Assembly: GCF_023517775.1 (NCBI RefSeq)
Contig: NZ_CP082904.1
Location: 2,976,001-3,040,000 of the forward strand
Source: Mixta hanseatica
Lineage (GTDB): Bacteria; Pseudomonadota; Gammaproteobacteria; Enterobacterales; Enterobacteriaceae
Direction: 5' to 3'
Length of the DNA stretch: 64,000 nt
Positions 1-9,646 of the stretch are shown piece after piece. Below the pieces are notes generated by a model that was not told where the DNA came from, ran no database searches, and saw only the letters and a program-made list of their open reading frames with translations. Made by a program: the position numbers and the translations under genes. Every line of letters begins with the position of its first letter. The stretch's first letter is position 1.

Positions 1-737
1 CCCGGCGGCAATTTCTCACGTACCGTCTGCTCAATCACGCGCGGGCCGGCAAAGCCAATCAGCGCTTTCGGTTCCGCCACGTTCAGGTCGCCCAGCATGG
101 CGAAACTGGCGGAGACGCCGCCCATGGTCGGGTCGGTCAAAACAGAGATATAAGGCAGACCGCGCTCGCGCATTTTCGCCAGCGCCGCACTGGTTTTCGC
201 CATCTGCATCAGCGACATCAGCGCTTCCTGCATACGGGCGCCGCCGCTGGCGGAGAAACAGATCAGTGGGCAGTTATCTTCCAGCGCCTGCTCTACGGCA
301 CGAACAAAACGCGCGCCGACGACGGAGCCCATTGAGCCGCCCATAAAAGAGAACTCAAACGCGGCGGCCACGATCGGCATGCTGTGCAGCGTACCTTTCA
401 TGACAATCAGCGCGTCTTTCTCTTCGGTTTCTTTCTGCGCCGCAGCCAGACGATCCTTATACTTTTTGGAGTCGCGGAACTTGAGCACGTCTTTCGGCTC
501 CAGTTCGCTGCCCAGCTCAACCAGCGTGCCCTGATCTAACAGGCTGTGCAGACGCTCGCGCGCGTGCATACGCATGTGATGATCGCATTTTGGACAAACT
601 TCCAGGTTGCGCTCCAGCTCGGCACGGTAAAGCACCTGCCCGCAGCTGTCGCATTTTGTCCAGACCCCTTCAGGAATGTTTGCTCTGCGCGACGGGGTAA
701 TTGTGCTCTTATTGAGAATTCGTTCAATCCAGCTCAT
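1..737 (-). CDS. accD: Acetyl-CoA carboxylase carboxyltransferase subunit beta (partial, C-terminus beyond window)
   Basis: Subunit of the carboxyltransferase half of acetyl-CoA carboxylase, which makes malonyl-CoA in the first committed step of fatty acid synthesis, in the cytoplasm with AccA. The translated start is [10 protein letters not shown], followed by a four-cysteine zinc ribbon (CDSCG...CPKC) and then the crotonase-like carboxyltransferase fold with ASGGARMQE. About 245 codons are present and the frame is still open at the window edge, so roughly the last fifth of the protein is missing. It lies downstream of dedA in the conserved pdxB-usg-truA-dedA-accD order. Identity is certain from the N-terminal sequence and synteny. 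Confidence 0.97.
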   Translation of the reverse strand, partial: MSWIERILNKSTITPSRRANIPEGVWTKCDSCGQVLYRAELERNLEVCPKCDHHMRMHARERLHSLLDQGTLVELGSELEPKDVLKFRDSKKYKDRLAAAQKETEEKDALIVMKGTLHSMPIVAAAFEFSFMGGSMGSVVGARFVRAVEQALEDNCPLICFSASGGARMQEALMSLMQMAKTSAALAKMRERGLPYISVLTDPTMGGVSASFAMLGDLNVAEPKALIGFAGPRVIEQTVREKLPP

Positions 738-884
738 TGATGACCTTTCTGTTTGAACCTGGTGAGACCAGTTTTTCTTGTTGCTGCTGAAGCCGTCTTC
801 AGCAGACCATAAATGTCGCTCATTAAACCATAACCATTACGCGCTGTGGATAAAAATCTGGTCATACCGGTTGACGCCGATAGC

Positions 885-1547
885 TTAAGGCTGTTTTTGC
901 TGGCGGGCCGCACGGCGATGACGCCACACTTCCACGACGCCCGGCAGTATCGATACCACGATAATCGCCACAATCAACAGCTTCAGGTTTTCCTGTACCA
1001 TCGGCAGGGCGCCAAAGAAGTAGCCCGCATAGGAGAACAACAGCACCCACAGCAGCGCGCCGGTTACGTTAAACAGCGCGAAATGGCGCCAGGACATATG
1101 CCCCATGCCTGCGACGAACGGCGCAAAGGTGCGAACGATCGGCACGAAGCGCGCAAGAATAATGGTTTTTCCGCCGTGACGCTCGTAAAAAGCGTGGGTT
1201 TTATCCAGATAGCTGCGGCGAAAGATACGCGAATCAGGGTTACTGAATAACTTTGCGCCAAACAGTCGCCCAATGGTGTAGTTCACCGCATCGCCCAGCA
1301 CCGCGGCGATCGCCAACAATGTCACCATAAGATGAACGTTCAAATCATTATCAGGCAGCGCCGCCAGCGCGCCGGCAACAAACAGCAGGGAATCGCCTGG
1401 TAAAAAAGGCGTCACCACCAGTCCGGTTTCGCAAAACAAAATCAGAAACAGAATGGCGTAAACCCAAATGCCATACTGCGCCACCAGCTCGGCCATATGG
1501 ACATCAATATGCAGGATAAAATCGACAACAAAACGGATTAGATCCAT
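885..1547 (-). CDS. dedA: DedA family inner-membrane protein
   Basis: Member of the DedA/SNARE-associated (VTT) family of polytopic inner-membrane proteins. Family members have been linked to lipid flipping (undecaprenyl phosphate or phospholipid) and to membrane potential maintenance, but the exact role of this paralogue is not settled. The 220 residues match the E. coli DedA length. The signature segment [15 protein letters not shown] and the conserved [16 protein letters not shown] stretch are both visible, with several hydrophobic helices. It starts 33 bp after the truA stop and precedes accD by about 150 bp, so it probably belongs to the same leftward transcript. Confidence 0.93.
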   Translation of the reverse strand: MDLIRFVVDFILHIDVHMAELVAQYGIWVYAILFLILFCETGLVVTPFLPGDSLLFVAGALAALPDNDLNVHLMVTLLAIAAVLGDAVNYTIGRLFGAKLFSNPDSRIFRRSYLDKTHAFYERHGGKTIILARFVPIVRTFAPFVAGMGHMSWRHFALFNVTGALLWVLLFSYAGYFFGALPMVQENLKLLIVAIIVVSILPGVVEVWRHRRAARQQKQP

Positions 1548-1580
1548 AACTCTTCCTTAGTGAGTGGCAGCGCCTGAAAG

Positions 1581-2393
1581 TTAATCTTCAAGAAAAAGCG
1601 GCCCCATCGGGGGCTGCGGTAAAGCAAAATGCGCCGGATAATCAACGGCGACCAGATAAAGGCCCTCCGCTTTCGCCGTCGCGGCGGCCAGCTTGCGATC
1701 TTTGGCCGCCAGCAGCTCCGCCATCCAGCCTTCGGGCTGATTGCCGCAGCCGATTTCCAGCAAACTGCCAACAATATTGCGCACCATATGGTGAACAAAG
1801 GCGTTGGCCTTAATATCCACCACCACATAACTGCCGTGGCGGCTAACGTTAAGGTGTATCACATTGCGCCACGGGGTACGTGACTGGCACTGCACCGCCC
1901 GAAACGAGGTAAAATCGTTTTCACCCAGCAGGCACTGTCCGGCGCGCTGCATTTTTTCCGTATCCAGCGGCAGATGAAAATGGGTCACGCCGCCGTGCAA
2001 AATCGCCGGACGCAGCCGGTGGTTATAAATCACATAGCGATAACGCCGTGCCGTCGCGCTAAAACGCGCATGGAATTCGTCCGGCACCGCTTTTACCCAG
2101 CGCACCGCGATATCGTCCGGCAAATTGGCGTTAACGCCCAGCGTCCAGGCGGCATCTTTCCGTACCGAAGTGGTTTCAAAATGCACCACCTGGCCGGTGC
2201 CATGAACGCCCGCGTCGGTTCGCCCGGCGCAGAATACCGTAACCTCATGGTTCGCCACCTGCGACAGCGCCTGCTCCAGACGTCCCTGTACGCTACGGAC
2301 TTCCTGCTGCCGCTGCCAGCCGTAATAGCGGCTGCCGTCATATTCAATACCGAGCGCCAACTTATAGACGTTCGGGTTAACCGCCTGAGTCAT
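1581..2393 (-). CDS. truA: tRNA pseudouridine(38-40) synthase TruA
   Basis: Cytoplasmic enzyme that converts uridines 38, 39 and 40 of the tRNA anticodon arm to pseudouridine. The 270-residue protein contains the family motif [14 protein letters not shown] with the catalytic aspartate at residue 60, and the typical C-terminal [16 protein letters not shown] helix. Its ATG overlaps the usg stop codon by one base (TAATG), which suggests translational coupling. Length, motifs and synteny all agree with enterobacterial TruA. Confidence 0.97.
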   Translation of the reverse strand: MTQAVNPNVYKLALGIEYDGSRYYGWQRQQEVRSVQGRLEQALSQVANHEVTVFCAGRTDAGVHGTGQVVHFETTSVRKDAAWTLGVNANLPDDIAVRWVKAVPDEFHARFSATARRYRYVIYNHRLRPAILHGGVTHFHLPLDTEKMQRAGQCLLGENDFTSFRAVQCQSRTPWRNVIHLNVSRHGSYVVVDIKANAFVHHMVRNIVGSLLEIGCGNQPEGWMAELLAAKDRKLAAATAKAEGLYLVAVDYPAHFALPQPPMGPLFLED

Positions 2394-3403
2394 TAGTACA
2401 GATACTCCTGTACCAGCTTCTCAGCGGTTTTTATCGCCATTAGCGCGCCGCCGAAGCGCACATTATCGGCCACCGACCAGAACTGCAGCAGCTCCGGGAT
2501 GCCGTAATCGTTGCGCAGGCAGCCTACGTTGAGGTTGGCGTTATCAGAGGCATCGGTAACCTGCGTCGGATAGTCGTTTTCATCGGACAGTACGATCTCA
2601 TCAATGCGCGACAGCTCATCGCGCGCCTCCTCGGCCGAAAGCGGACGCAGGCTTTCCAGATGCACAATCTGCGCGTTGCCGTAAAACACCGGCGCCTGCA
2701 CGCTGCTGACCGCGATCGGCAGCCCTTCGTCCTGCAGCACTTTACGCACCTGATCCACCAGCCGACGCTCGCTTTCCACGCTGCCGCTACTGTCCGGCAG
2801 CTGCGGCAGCAGGTTAAACGCCAGCTGACGACCAAAGTGATGCTCTTCAGCTGGCAGGCCGTTCAGCAGACGCGCGCTCTCACCCGCCAGTGAATCCACC
2901 GCCACCTTGCCGTGCGCCGATACCGACAGCAGGTTGGTGACCTGTAACCGCCCGATACCGGCCAGATCGGTAAGCGGCTTGATGGCGCTCAGCAGCTGGC
3001 TGGTCAGGCTATCCGCAACGCTGATGATATTGCGGTTACGGTAATCAGCCAGCACCTGCGGATTGACATCCGGCACCACCAGCGGCACGTCCGGCTCAAG
3101 GGCGAACAGATCGCTGCTGTCGATCACCAGACAACCGGCGCTGGCCGCTTCATCCGCGTAGCGCGCCGAGGCGTCACGACCAGCGACGAAAAATGCCAGC
3201 TGCGCCTGCGACCAGTCAAAATCACCGGCATCCTGCACGCGCAGCGACTGCCCGGCGAAACGCACGCTTTCACCGGCGCTGCGTTCGCTTGCCAACAGAT
3301 ACATTTCACCAACCGGGAACTGGCGTTCGGCCAGCAACTCCAGTAAAGCGTTCCCTACTGCGCCTGTCGCGCCTAAAAGCGCAATATTCCAGCCGTCAGA
3401 CAT
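2393..3403 (-). CDS. usg: Usg, aspartate-semialdehyde dehydrogenase-like protein without catalytic cysteine
   Basis: Paralogue of aspartate-beta-semialdehyde dehydrogenase conserved next to truA in enterobacteria; its function is unknown. The N-terminus carries a Rossmann NADP-binding motif (GATGAVG, residues 11-17). Where true dehydrogenases have the active-site cysteine in an NPNC-type motif, this protein reads VADSLTSQ around residues 129-136, with no cysteine. It is therefore unlikely to catalyse the family reaction; this loss is shared with E. coli Usg. It sits between pdxB and truA, coupled to truA by a one-base overlap. Confidence 0.93.
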   Translation of the reverse strand: MSDGWNIALLGATGAVGNALLELLAERQFPVGEMYLLASERSAGESVRFAGQSLRVQDAGDFDWSQAQLAFFVAGRDASARYADEAASAGCLVIDSSDLFALEPDVPLVVPDVNPQVLADYRNRNIISVADSLTSQLLSAIKPLTDLAGIGRLQVTNLLSVSAHGKVAVDSLAGESARLLNGLPAEEHHFGRQLAFNLLPQLPDSSGSVESERRLVDQVRKVLQDEGLPIAVSSVQAPVFYGNAQIVHLESLRPLSAEEARDELSRIDEIVLSDENDYPTQVTDASDNANLNVGCLRNDYGIPELLQFWSVADNVRFGGALMAIKTAEKLVQEYLY

Positions 3404-3426
3404 GTTGGTTTACTCCAGACAATGAC

Positions 3427-3457
3427 ATAAAAACAGAAGGCGGTGATATTCACCGCC
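3427..3457 (-). terminator. Hairpin between pdxB and usg, possible terminator or attenuator
   Basis: An 8-bp perfect stem (GGCGGTGA/TCACCGCC) with a 3-nt loop lies in the 100-bp gap downstream of pdxB. On the minus strand it is followed by an interrupted U-rich run (TTCTGTTTTT). It could partly terminate pdxB transcripts and so separate pdxB from usg-truA. Confidence 0.5.
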
Positions 3458-3506
3458 CGTTGATTCAGATTATTCCCCTGCGTTAAACGCCGGCAAATAA
3501 TAAGGG

Positions 3507-4640
3507 TTATGCGGGTTGATGGACCGCATTAAAGCCCAGCTTTTGCAGTAGCGCCGCCGCCTCAGCGTCGTCACACTCTACCCGCAGCGATGACCATTCG
3601 CGACGCTCCAGATACTGTTTGCGCAGGCGGTCAAATTCACCGGGCTGGCCTGCGACTTTTCTTAGCGGCGCATCATCACGGCGCACATCATACACCAGAT
3701 GCGCCAGACGTTTTAGCGTTGGCTGATCGAGCGGTCCATGCAGCGTAATGCGGCCGAACTCCGGCACCGGCAGCAGCGTCTCCAGGCTAACCTGCTGCGG
3801 CTGTCCGATAAAACGGCTCCAGGCTTCAAAAACCTGCGTGGTGCCGCGCGCTTTACCCTCCAGGGTATAGCCAGCGATGTGCGCGGTGCCAATGTCCACC
3901 CGCTCCAGCAGGGCGACGTTCAGATCCGGCTCCGGCTCCCACACGTCCAGTACCACGCTTAAGTCGCGGCGCTGTTGCAGCACCCGCAGCAAGGCGGCGT
4001 TATCCACCACCGGCCCACGGCAGGCGTTGATTAAAATCGCCCCTGGTTTCAGCGCCTGCAACAGCGCCTCATCCGCCAGGTGCAGCGTTTGATAAGGCCC
4101 ATCTTTATACAGCGGCGTATGGAACGTCAGCACATCCGCCTCCGCTACCAGTTTTTCCAGCGGATAAAAATCACCCGCGTCGCCGCGATCGGCGCGCGGC
4201 GGATCGCACAACAGGGTCTTTATGCCCAGCGCTTCCAGCCGTTTTTGCAGGCGACCGCCAACGTTGCCGACGCCGACAATCCCAACGGTACGATCGCTCA
4301 GCTGAAAGCCATCGCGCTCCGCCAGCATTAGCAGCGCGGAAAAGACATACTCCACCACGGCGATGGCGTTACAGCCCGGCGCGGCGGAAAAGCCTATGCC
4401 GGCGCGCACCAGAAAATCCTCATCGATATGATCGGTGCCTGCCGTAGCGGTGCCGACAAATTTTATCGCCTTGCCGTTTAGCAACGCCTCATTCACCTTC
4501 GTGACCGAGCGCACCATCAGCGCATCGGCATCGTTCAGCGCCTCGGTGGGCACCGGCCGGCCGGGTACGGCGACCACTTCCCCGGTGCGGCTGAACAGCT
4601 CACGGGCGTAAGGCATATTTTCATCTACCAGAATTTTCAC
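3507..4640 (-). CDS. pdxB: Erythronate-4-phosphate dehydrogenase PdxB
   Basis: Oxidises 4-phosphoerythronate with NAD in the deoxyxylulose-5-phosphate-dependent pyridoxal phosphate pathway. It is a 377-residue D-2-hydroxyacid dehydrogenase with the NAD-binding motif [12 protein letters not shown] in the middle and the characteristic C-terminal PdxB extension. The opening [12 protein letters not shown] is typical of the family. It is the first gene of the leftward pdxB-usg-truA-dedA-accD block. Its length matches the E. coli enzyme. Confidence 0.97.
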   Translation of the reverse strand: MKILVDENMPYARELFSRTGEVVAVPGRPVPTEALNDADALMVRSVTKVNEALLNGKAIKFVGTATAGTDHIDEDFLVRAGIGFSAAPGCNAIAVVEYVFSALLMLAERDGFQLSDRTVGIVGVGNVGGRLQKRLEALGIKTLLCDPPRADRGDAGDFYPLEKLVAEADVLTFHTPLYKDGPYQTLHLADEALLQALKPGAILINACRGPVVDNAALLRVLQQRRDLSVVLDVWEPEPDLNVALLERVDIGTAHIAGYTLEGKARGTTQVFEAWSRFIGQPQQVSLETLLPVPEFGRITLHGPLDQPTLKRLAHLVYDVRRDDAPLRKVAGQPGEFDRLRKQYLERREWSSLRVECDDAEAAALLQKLGFNAVHQPA

Positions 4641-4701
4641 AACGGCTTTCCTGCATCGACTGAAAAATTGGCGGTTATGTTGCCATAACCCGGGGCGGAA
4701 T

Positions 4702-5489
4702 TCATGCCGCGACGTGCCGTCGGCGCGCGCGATAACGCTCTGGCGTGGTGCCTGCCTGCTGCTGAAACATGACGATCAGCGCAGAAGAAGAACTGTAGCC
4801 CAGTTCCAGCGCGATATCCTGTACCTGCTTCCCCTGCTCCAGCAGCGAAATCGCCTGCAGAAAGCGCAGCCGTTGGCGCCACTCGCTAAAAGACATCCCC
4901 AGTTCGGACTGGCAGCGCCGTGCCAGCGTACGCTCGGTGGTATAAACCTGCTGCGCCCACTGCGTCAGCGGCGGTTATCGCCGGGATGATTTTCCAGCGC
5001 CTGCAGCACCGGCGCCAGATATTTATCATCAGAGCGTGGCAGATAGCTTTCCTGTACTGGCGCCTGCAGCAGCTGGTCCCGCACCGCTTCGCACAGGCGC
5101 AAATCAGCCGTGGTTTGCGGCAGCTGCAGTTGCCGCGCCGCGAAATCAGCCATAATCGCCTTAACAATCGGACCGCTCTGGATCAGACAGACCTGCTGCG
5201 GCATCCCTGTGCAGAGTTCGGCGGCAAGATTAAAGGTGATCAACCGCGCATGCTTATGGTTATAACTGCTATGTTCACGTCCGGGCGGGATCCAAACCGG
5301 AAACGCCGCCGGCGTCAGCAGGCGTTTTCCCTCGACTTCAACCTGCAGTACGCTGCCTTCCACAAAAATCAGCTGCCCCCAGTGATGCTTATGAGACAAA
5401 TACTCGGTACGCATATTCGTCTGCTCATAGCGCAGGAAAAAACGAAAATCGCTGGCAACGTCGGGTTCCTGATAAACAAGCTGAACCAT
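4702..5489 (-). pseudogene. AraC-family transcriptional regulator, frameshifted
   Basis: The N-terminal part (from MVQLVYQEPDV) is an AraC-type cupin sensor domain running to ALENHPGDNR, where the frame meets a stop near position 4970. The C-terminal helix-turn-helix domain (LTQWAQQVYTTERTLARRC, then [24 protein letters not shown]) continues in another frame to the stop at 4702. Loss of one base, probably a C in a CCGC run, explains the break; adding it back gives one reading frame of about 262 residues. The start at 5489 is preferred because GGAG lies just upstream. It is divergent from an EamA exporter, the usual arrangement for a local regulator. It could be a true pseudogene or a sequencing error. 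Confidence 0.8.
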
Positions 5490-5518
5490 CTCTTCTCCGT
5501 TTGCGCCGAACGGCAAAC

Positions 5519-5573
5519 TGTCCGGCCGGTGATGAATTTTGTCCGATATTAACTATCTGTCTGAAAACGGACA
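5519..5573. promoter_or_regulatory. Possible AraC-type operator array
   Basis: Three direct copies of TGTCYG start at 5519, 5540 and 5559, about two helical turns apart, and an inverted copy (CGGACA) lies at 5568-5573. They fall between the divergent AraC regulator and the EamA transporter. AraC-family proteins commonly bind direct repeats spaced about 21 bp. The assignment is inferred from spacing and position only. Confidence 0.4.
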
Positions 5574-5614
5574 AGCGTACACTGCCACCCTCCATTCAAA
5601 ACCATGAAACGGCT

Positions 5615-6484
5615 ATGAGCTTTTTATTTCCTTTGTTTGCGGTGCTGATATGGTCAGTGAACGCTATTGTCAGCAAGCTTTCCGCTGGCGCTATCGATCC
5701 GGCGGCGATCTCGCTTTATCGCTGGCTGTTGGCCTTGCTGGCGCTCACCCCTTTTGTGCTGCCTGCGGTCTGGTGCAATCGCCGAGCGATAGCGCAGGTT
5801 TGGTGGAAGCTGCTGGTGCTTGGTCTGCTGGGCATGGTGCTGTATCAGTGTCTGACCTATTACGCGGCGCACAGCGTTACCGCCCTGTTTATGGGGATCC
5901 TCAACGCGCTGATCCCGTTGCTGACCGTGCTGTTAAGCGTGTTTATTTTACGCGTCGCGCCGACGGTGGGGATTCTGGTGGGCAGCCTGCTTTCGTTTGG
6001 CGGACTGGTGTGGCTGGTTAGTCAGGGAAATCCGGCGCAGCTGCTGACGCACGGCATGGGCCAGGGCGAGCTGATGATGTTTGCCGCTTCCACCGCTTAT
6101 GCGTTGTATGGCGTGCTGACGCGACGCTGGGCGCTCACGCTGCCGGGCTGGCAAAGTCTGTATATGCAGATTTTCTTTGGCGTGCTGCTGTTAATTCCCG
6201 GCTTTTTACATGCGCCGGATGTCAGCCTGACGGCCCGGAACATTCCGCTGGTGCTGTTTGCCGGTATTCCCGCCTCCATTATCGCGCCGTTCCTGTGGAT
6301 CCAGGGCGTGCTGCGCATCGGCGCCAGCACCACCAGCATTTTTATGAATCTGGTACCGATTTTTACCGCCGTAATTGCCGTGCTGTTTTTGCATGAAACC
6401 CTGCACAGCTACCACTTTATCGGCGGTGGCATTACGCTGCTGGGGGTGTTGGTGGCGCAGCGCCTGCGCATCGGTCTGCGATAA
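5615..6484 (+). CDS. EamA/DMT-family transporter
   Basis: Inner-membrane transporter of the drug/metabolite transporter superfamily, probably an exporter; the substrate cannot be read from sequence. The 289 residues hold about ten hydrophobic helices in two EamA repeats (MSFLFPLFAVLIWSVNAIVS opens the first). The upstream in-frame codons back to 5501 have no hydrophobic character, so the ATG at 5615 is chosen. Divergent from the frameshifted AraC regulator, which probably controlled it; loss of that regulator would leave this gene constitutive or silent. Confidence 0.85.
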   Translation: MSFLFPLFAVLIWSVNAIVSKLSAGAIDPAAISLYRWLLALLALTPFVLPAVWCNRRAIAQVWWKLLVLGLLGMVLYQCLTYYAAHSVTALFMGILNALIPLLTVLLSVFILRVAPTVGILVGSLLSFGGLVWLVSQGNPAQLLTHGMGQGELMMFAASTAYALYGVLTRRWALTLPGWQSLYMQIFFGVLLLIPGFLHAPDVSLTARNIPLVLFAGIPASIIAPFLWIQGVLRIGASTTSIFMNLVPIFTAVIAVLFLHETLHSYHFIGGGITLLGVLVAQRLRIGLR

Positions 6485-6611
6485 ACGCCGCAAGCGGTGA
6501 ATTATCCGGCCTGATTCCCTACATTTTCCCCGCCAGGATTGGTATCATAGCGGACTATTCTATTTTTCCGGCGCGCCCCGGATATTGACCTGCCGTTTTA
6601 AGGATTCCGCC

Positions 6612-7649
6612 ATGCAACCTCTTACTGGCCCCGGCGCGCCCCAGGGCGAACGCACCACTGTATCCGGCCAGACCCCTCGCGGCGGCGGCACGCCCGGCGA
6701 ACAGCCGCTCTCTCCCGGACAGCGCACCACGCTGGAACGATTAGTGGTGCGGATTATGTCGCTGAGTACCTTAAAGGCGCCCGAGCTGTGGGCGGGATTA
6801 CGCCGTGAGGTTGGCGTGAAGAACGATGCCGAGCTGCAGTCGCGTCACTTTCCCGCTGCTGAAAATTTCCTCAATGGCAGACTGACGCAGGTACAGAATA
6901 ATCACGCCACGCGCCAGCTGTTACAGCAGCTGACCGAGCTGCTGCCGCAGGGCAATAATCGGCAGGCGGTGAGCGATTTTATTCGTCAGCAGTTTGGCCA
7001 TACGGTACTCAGTTCGCTATCGCAGGATCAGCTGCGCCAGGTGCTGACCATGTTGCAGAACGGCCAGATGACCATCCCGCAGCCGCAGCTGTTGCGTAAC
7101 AGCGATCGTTCGCTGCTGCCGGCGGAGCATCAAACGCTGAATCAGCAGGTGGTCAAACTGGCGGCGGCGACCGGCGAGCAGTCTTCTACGGTGTGGTCAT
7201 CGGCTCTGAAGCTGGTCGGTCTGAAAAGTGGCGATCCGATCCCGTTACGCCACTTTCCGCTGCTGTCGCAATATCTGCAGGTTCGTCAGACGCTAAGCCA
7301 GCAACATGCCCCGACGCTGCATATGCTGGAGACCGCGCTGAAGCATCCGCTGGATCGCGTTGAACAGCAGATGCTGGAAGAGTATAGCCAACAGAATTTC
7401 CAGGCGACGCCACAGACCGTGCTGACCACTGCGCAGGCGCAGGATCTGCTGAATCTGCTGTTTTCCCGCCGCGCCGAACGCATCAGCGAAAGCGATACGT
7501 CGCGCGCAGCCAGCGATATCCATCCGCAGCCGATCTACAATCCGCTGGTGCCCTGGCTTCCGGCTCCGCTGCAGCCGCTGGCAAACCGGCCTGCGCTGGC
7601 GGCGCTGATCGTGCTGCTGGTACTCGGCCTGCTGTGGCTACTGTTCTGA
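6612..7649 (+). CDS. flk: Flagella biosynthesis regulator Flk
   Basis: Flk is a tail-anchored inner-membrane protein that, in Salmonella and E. coli, couples flagellar ring assembly to export of late substrates. The protein is 345 residues, slightly longer than the E. coli form, with a proline/glycine-rich N-terminus, a Gln/Leu-rich helical body and one C-terminal membrane helix (LAALIVLLVLGLLWLLF). The ATG at 6612 (MQPLTGPGAPQG) fits the family start better than the upstream one at 6585. It keeps the E. coli position between pdxB and fabB. It abuts the convergent rhodanese gene with no intergenic base. Confidence 0.88.
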   Translation: MQPLTGPGAPQGERTTVSGQTPRGGGTPGEQPLSPGQRTTLERLVVRIMSLSTLKAPELWAGLRREVGVKNDAELQSRHFPAAENFLNGRLTQVQNNHATRQLLQQLTELLPQGNNRQAVSDFIRQQFGHTVLSSLSQDQLRQVLTMLQNGQMTIPQPQLLRNSDRSLLPAEHQTLNQQVVKLAAATGEQSSTVWSSALKLVGLKSGDPIPLRHFPLLSQYLQVRQTLSQQHAPTLHMLETALKHPLDRVEQQMLEEYSQQNFQATPQTVLTTAQAQDLLNLLFSRRAERISESDTSRAASDIHPQPIYNPLVPWLPAPLQPLANRPALAALIVLLVLGLLWLLF

Positions 7650-8102
7650 TTAACAACCGCAGTCACGCGCCGTAGCCTGCGGCGGCCATTCGCCCGGGCT
7701 ATCGCCAGTCACCACCGGATGCTGGTCACGCCGCCAAAAATCGAGACCGCCGATCAGCTCCTTTACCCGCAGCCCGGCGCTGGCCAGTTTCCATGCCGCT
7801 TTTGTCGAACCATTGCAGCCGATGCCATCGCAATAGGTAATATAAACCTTACTGCGATCAAGGAGTGCCAGCTTTTCCGGCGTCATCTCCCGATGCGGAA
7901 AATGCATGGCGCCGCAGATATGCCCGGCCTGCCACGACTGCGCTGAACGCGCGTCAATCACCACTATCTCCGTCACGCCGTTGGCCAAATCTTCGGCTAC
8001 ATCCCATGCATCTGCATAATAAGCGAGTTTTTGCGCCAGCCAGGCGGCGCTGGTCTCTGCGTTAGGTGGGGGGAAAGCGAGAACGCTGGAAGTTACTGAC
8101 AT
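7650..8102 (-). CDS. Rhodanese-like domain protein
   Basis: Single rhodanese domain of 150 residues, expected to carry persulfide sulfur on a cysteine. The conserved VVIDARSAQSWQAGHICGAMHFPHRE segment is followed by the active-site region YCDGIGCNGS, where the first cysteine is the likely nucleophile. The C-terminus ends in DCGC, two further cysteines. No signal peptide is seen, so it is probably cytoplasmic. It is divergent from the MocR-type regulator gene 45 bp away and may be its target. The substrate is unknown. Confidence 0.85.
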   Translation of the reverse strand: MSVTSSVLAFPPPNAETSAAWLAQKLAYYADAWDVAEDLANGVTEIVVIDARSAQSWQAGHICGAMHFPHREMTPEKLALLDRSKVYITYCDGIGCNGSTKAAWKLASAGLRVKELIGGLDFWRRDQHPVVTGDSPGEWPPQATARDCGC

Positions 8103-8147
8103 CTTTTTTCTCCGGTGGTTTTTCTGCCATCATAGCGGCACTGCGGT

Positions 8148-9614
8148 ATGATGTCTGATACCAATTATCCTTTGCTGATAAGACCCATTATGGCTTCGCT
8201 TAGTGCTCGCATCTCCATGCTTTACGCTGTGCAAACCCGCACTACTCGTCGCGAGCGCCTCTGTAGCGCGCTGCGTCAGGCCATTAGCGAAGGCAGCCTG
8301 CCGGCAGAAAGCCGCCTGCCCTCCTCTCGGCTGTTGGCCGCTGAGCTAACGCTGTCGCGGGTAACGGTGGAAGCCGCCTACGGCCAGCTGGAAAGCGAGG
8401 GCTACCTGCGTCGCACAACCGGTCAGGGCACTTTCGTCGCTATCCGCATGCGCCCGCCTGCCGCCGACAAAGAAACGGCGGCGCTGCCTTTTACCCCTTC
8501 CACCCGGGCAGCGGCGGTAGTGACCAGCGGAGGCTGTCAGGATCCGCCTTTTCCTTACGCCTTTGCCGCCGGCTCGCCGGAGCTGCGCGCTTTTCCTCAC
8601 GAGCAGTGGCGCAGGATCGCCGCGCGGCAGCAGAAGCTGCATGGCAACGCGCTGATGCGCTATGGCGATCCGCAGGGCTGGCTACCGCTGCGCCAGGCAT
8701 TAAGCACTTATCTGGGCCAGGCGCGCGGCGTGCGCTGTAAACCAGAGCAGCTGATAGTGCTAACCAGTTCACAGCAGGCGTTACAGATGCTGGCGCTGCT
8801 GCTGCTCGACAGCGGTGAAGAGGTATGGATGGAAAATCCCGGCTACCCCGGAGCGCGCCACGCTTTTCAGAGCGCCGGCGCGCGCGTGACCGGCGTAGCG
8901 GTTGATGCTCAGGGCGCGCTTCCCGGCGACGGGGCGCCACGGCTGATTTACCTGACGCCTTCACACCAATATCCGCTGGGATCGGCGCTTAGCCTTGAGC
9001 GTCGGCTGGCATGGCTGGCGCTGGCGGAAAAGCGGCAAAGCTGGATTATTGAAGATGATTACGACAGCGAATTTTGGTACGACGCGCAGCCGATGCCCGC
9101 CATGCAGGGACTGGCCCCGCAGCGCACCATTTATCTCGGCACCTTTTCCAAATCGCTGTTTCCTTCGCTGCGTCTGGCGTGGATGGTAGTGCCAGAGCCG
9201 CTGGTCACACCGCTGATCCGTTTACGCAGCGTGATGGATGGGCACAGCGCGCAGCTGCCGCAGGCGGTTACCGCCGCCTTTATTGAACAGGGGCACTACG
9301 CGGCGCACCTGCGCTTGATGCGTCAGCTTTATCACAGCCGCCGAGATTTGCTGCAGGAGCGGCTTAGCGCTCTGTTGCCCGACCAGTTGGAGCTATTGCC
9401 CTGTCGCGGCGGTCTGCAGATGACGGTTTTACTGCACGAGGGCGATGAGGCAGATTTGACTGCGCGAGCAGCGGCACAACAGCTATTGCTGCCGCGTCTG
9501 GCCAGCTGTTGGTTTAATCAGCCGCCCCAACAGCAGGGCTGGCTATTAGGCTTTTCCGCGCTGGAACGCGCGGAAATTATTAGCGGCGTAAACCGGCTGG
9601 CGACGCTTTTTTAA
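8148..9614 (+). CDS. MocR-type regulator (GntR HTH fused to aminotransferase domain)
   Basis: A winged helix-turn-helix of the GntR class (about residues 30-100, with AISEGSLPAESRLPSSRLLAAELTLSR split over it) is fused to a fold-type I aminotransferase domain. The likely PLP-binding lysine lies in GTFSKSLFPSLRLAW and the PLP-contacting aspartate in IIEDDYDSEFWY. MocR proteins usually sense PLP or amino compounds and regulate a neighbouring divergent gene, here the rhodanese. The start is uncertain: ATGs at 8148, 8151 and 8190 are possible and none has a strong ribosome binding site. Confidence 0.87.
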   Translation: MMSDTNYPLLIRPIMASLSARISMLYAVQTRTTRRERLCSALRQAISEGSLPAESRLPSSRLLAAELTLSRVTVEAAYGQLESEGYLRRTTGQGTFVAIRMRPPAADKETAALPFTPSTRAAAVVTSGGCQDPPFPYAFAAGSPELRAFPHEQWRRIAARQQKLHGNALMRYGDPQGWLPLRQALSTYLGQARGVRCKPEQLIVLTSSQQALQMLALLLLDSGEEVWMENPGYPGARHAFQSAGARVTGVAVDAQGALPGDGAPRLIYLTPSHQYPLGSALSLERRLAWLALAEKRQSWIIEDDYDSEFWYDAQPMPAMQGLAPQRTIYLGTFSKSLFPSLRLAWMVVPEPLVTPLIRLRSVMDGHSAQLPQAVTAAFIEQGHYAAHLRLMRQLYHSRRDLLQERLSALLPDQLELLPCRGGLQMTVLLHEGDEADLTARAAAQQLLLPRLASCWFNQPPQQQGWLLGFSALERAEIISGVNRLATLF

Positions 9615-9646
9615 ACCGGCACGCCGTCAACGCTAACAAGAAAAGT

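Noticed and set aside
784..805. CTGCTGAAG/CTTCAGCAG inverted repeat between dedA and accD
   Set aside because: A good stem but without a U run on either strand, and accD must be transcribed through it; not called as a terminator.
5501..5614. N-terminal extension of the EamA transporter frame
   Set aside because: The extra 38 residues are not hydrophobic, overlap the likely operators and precede a better family start.
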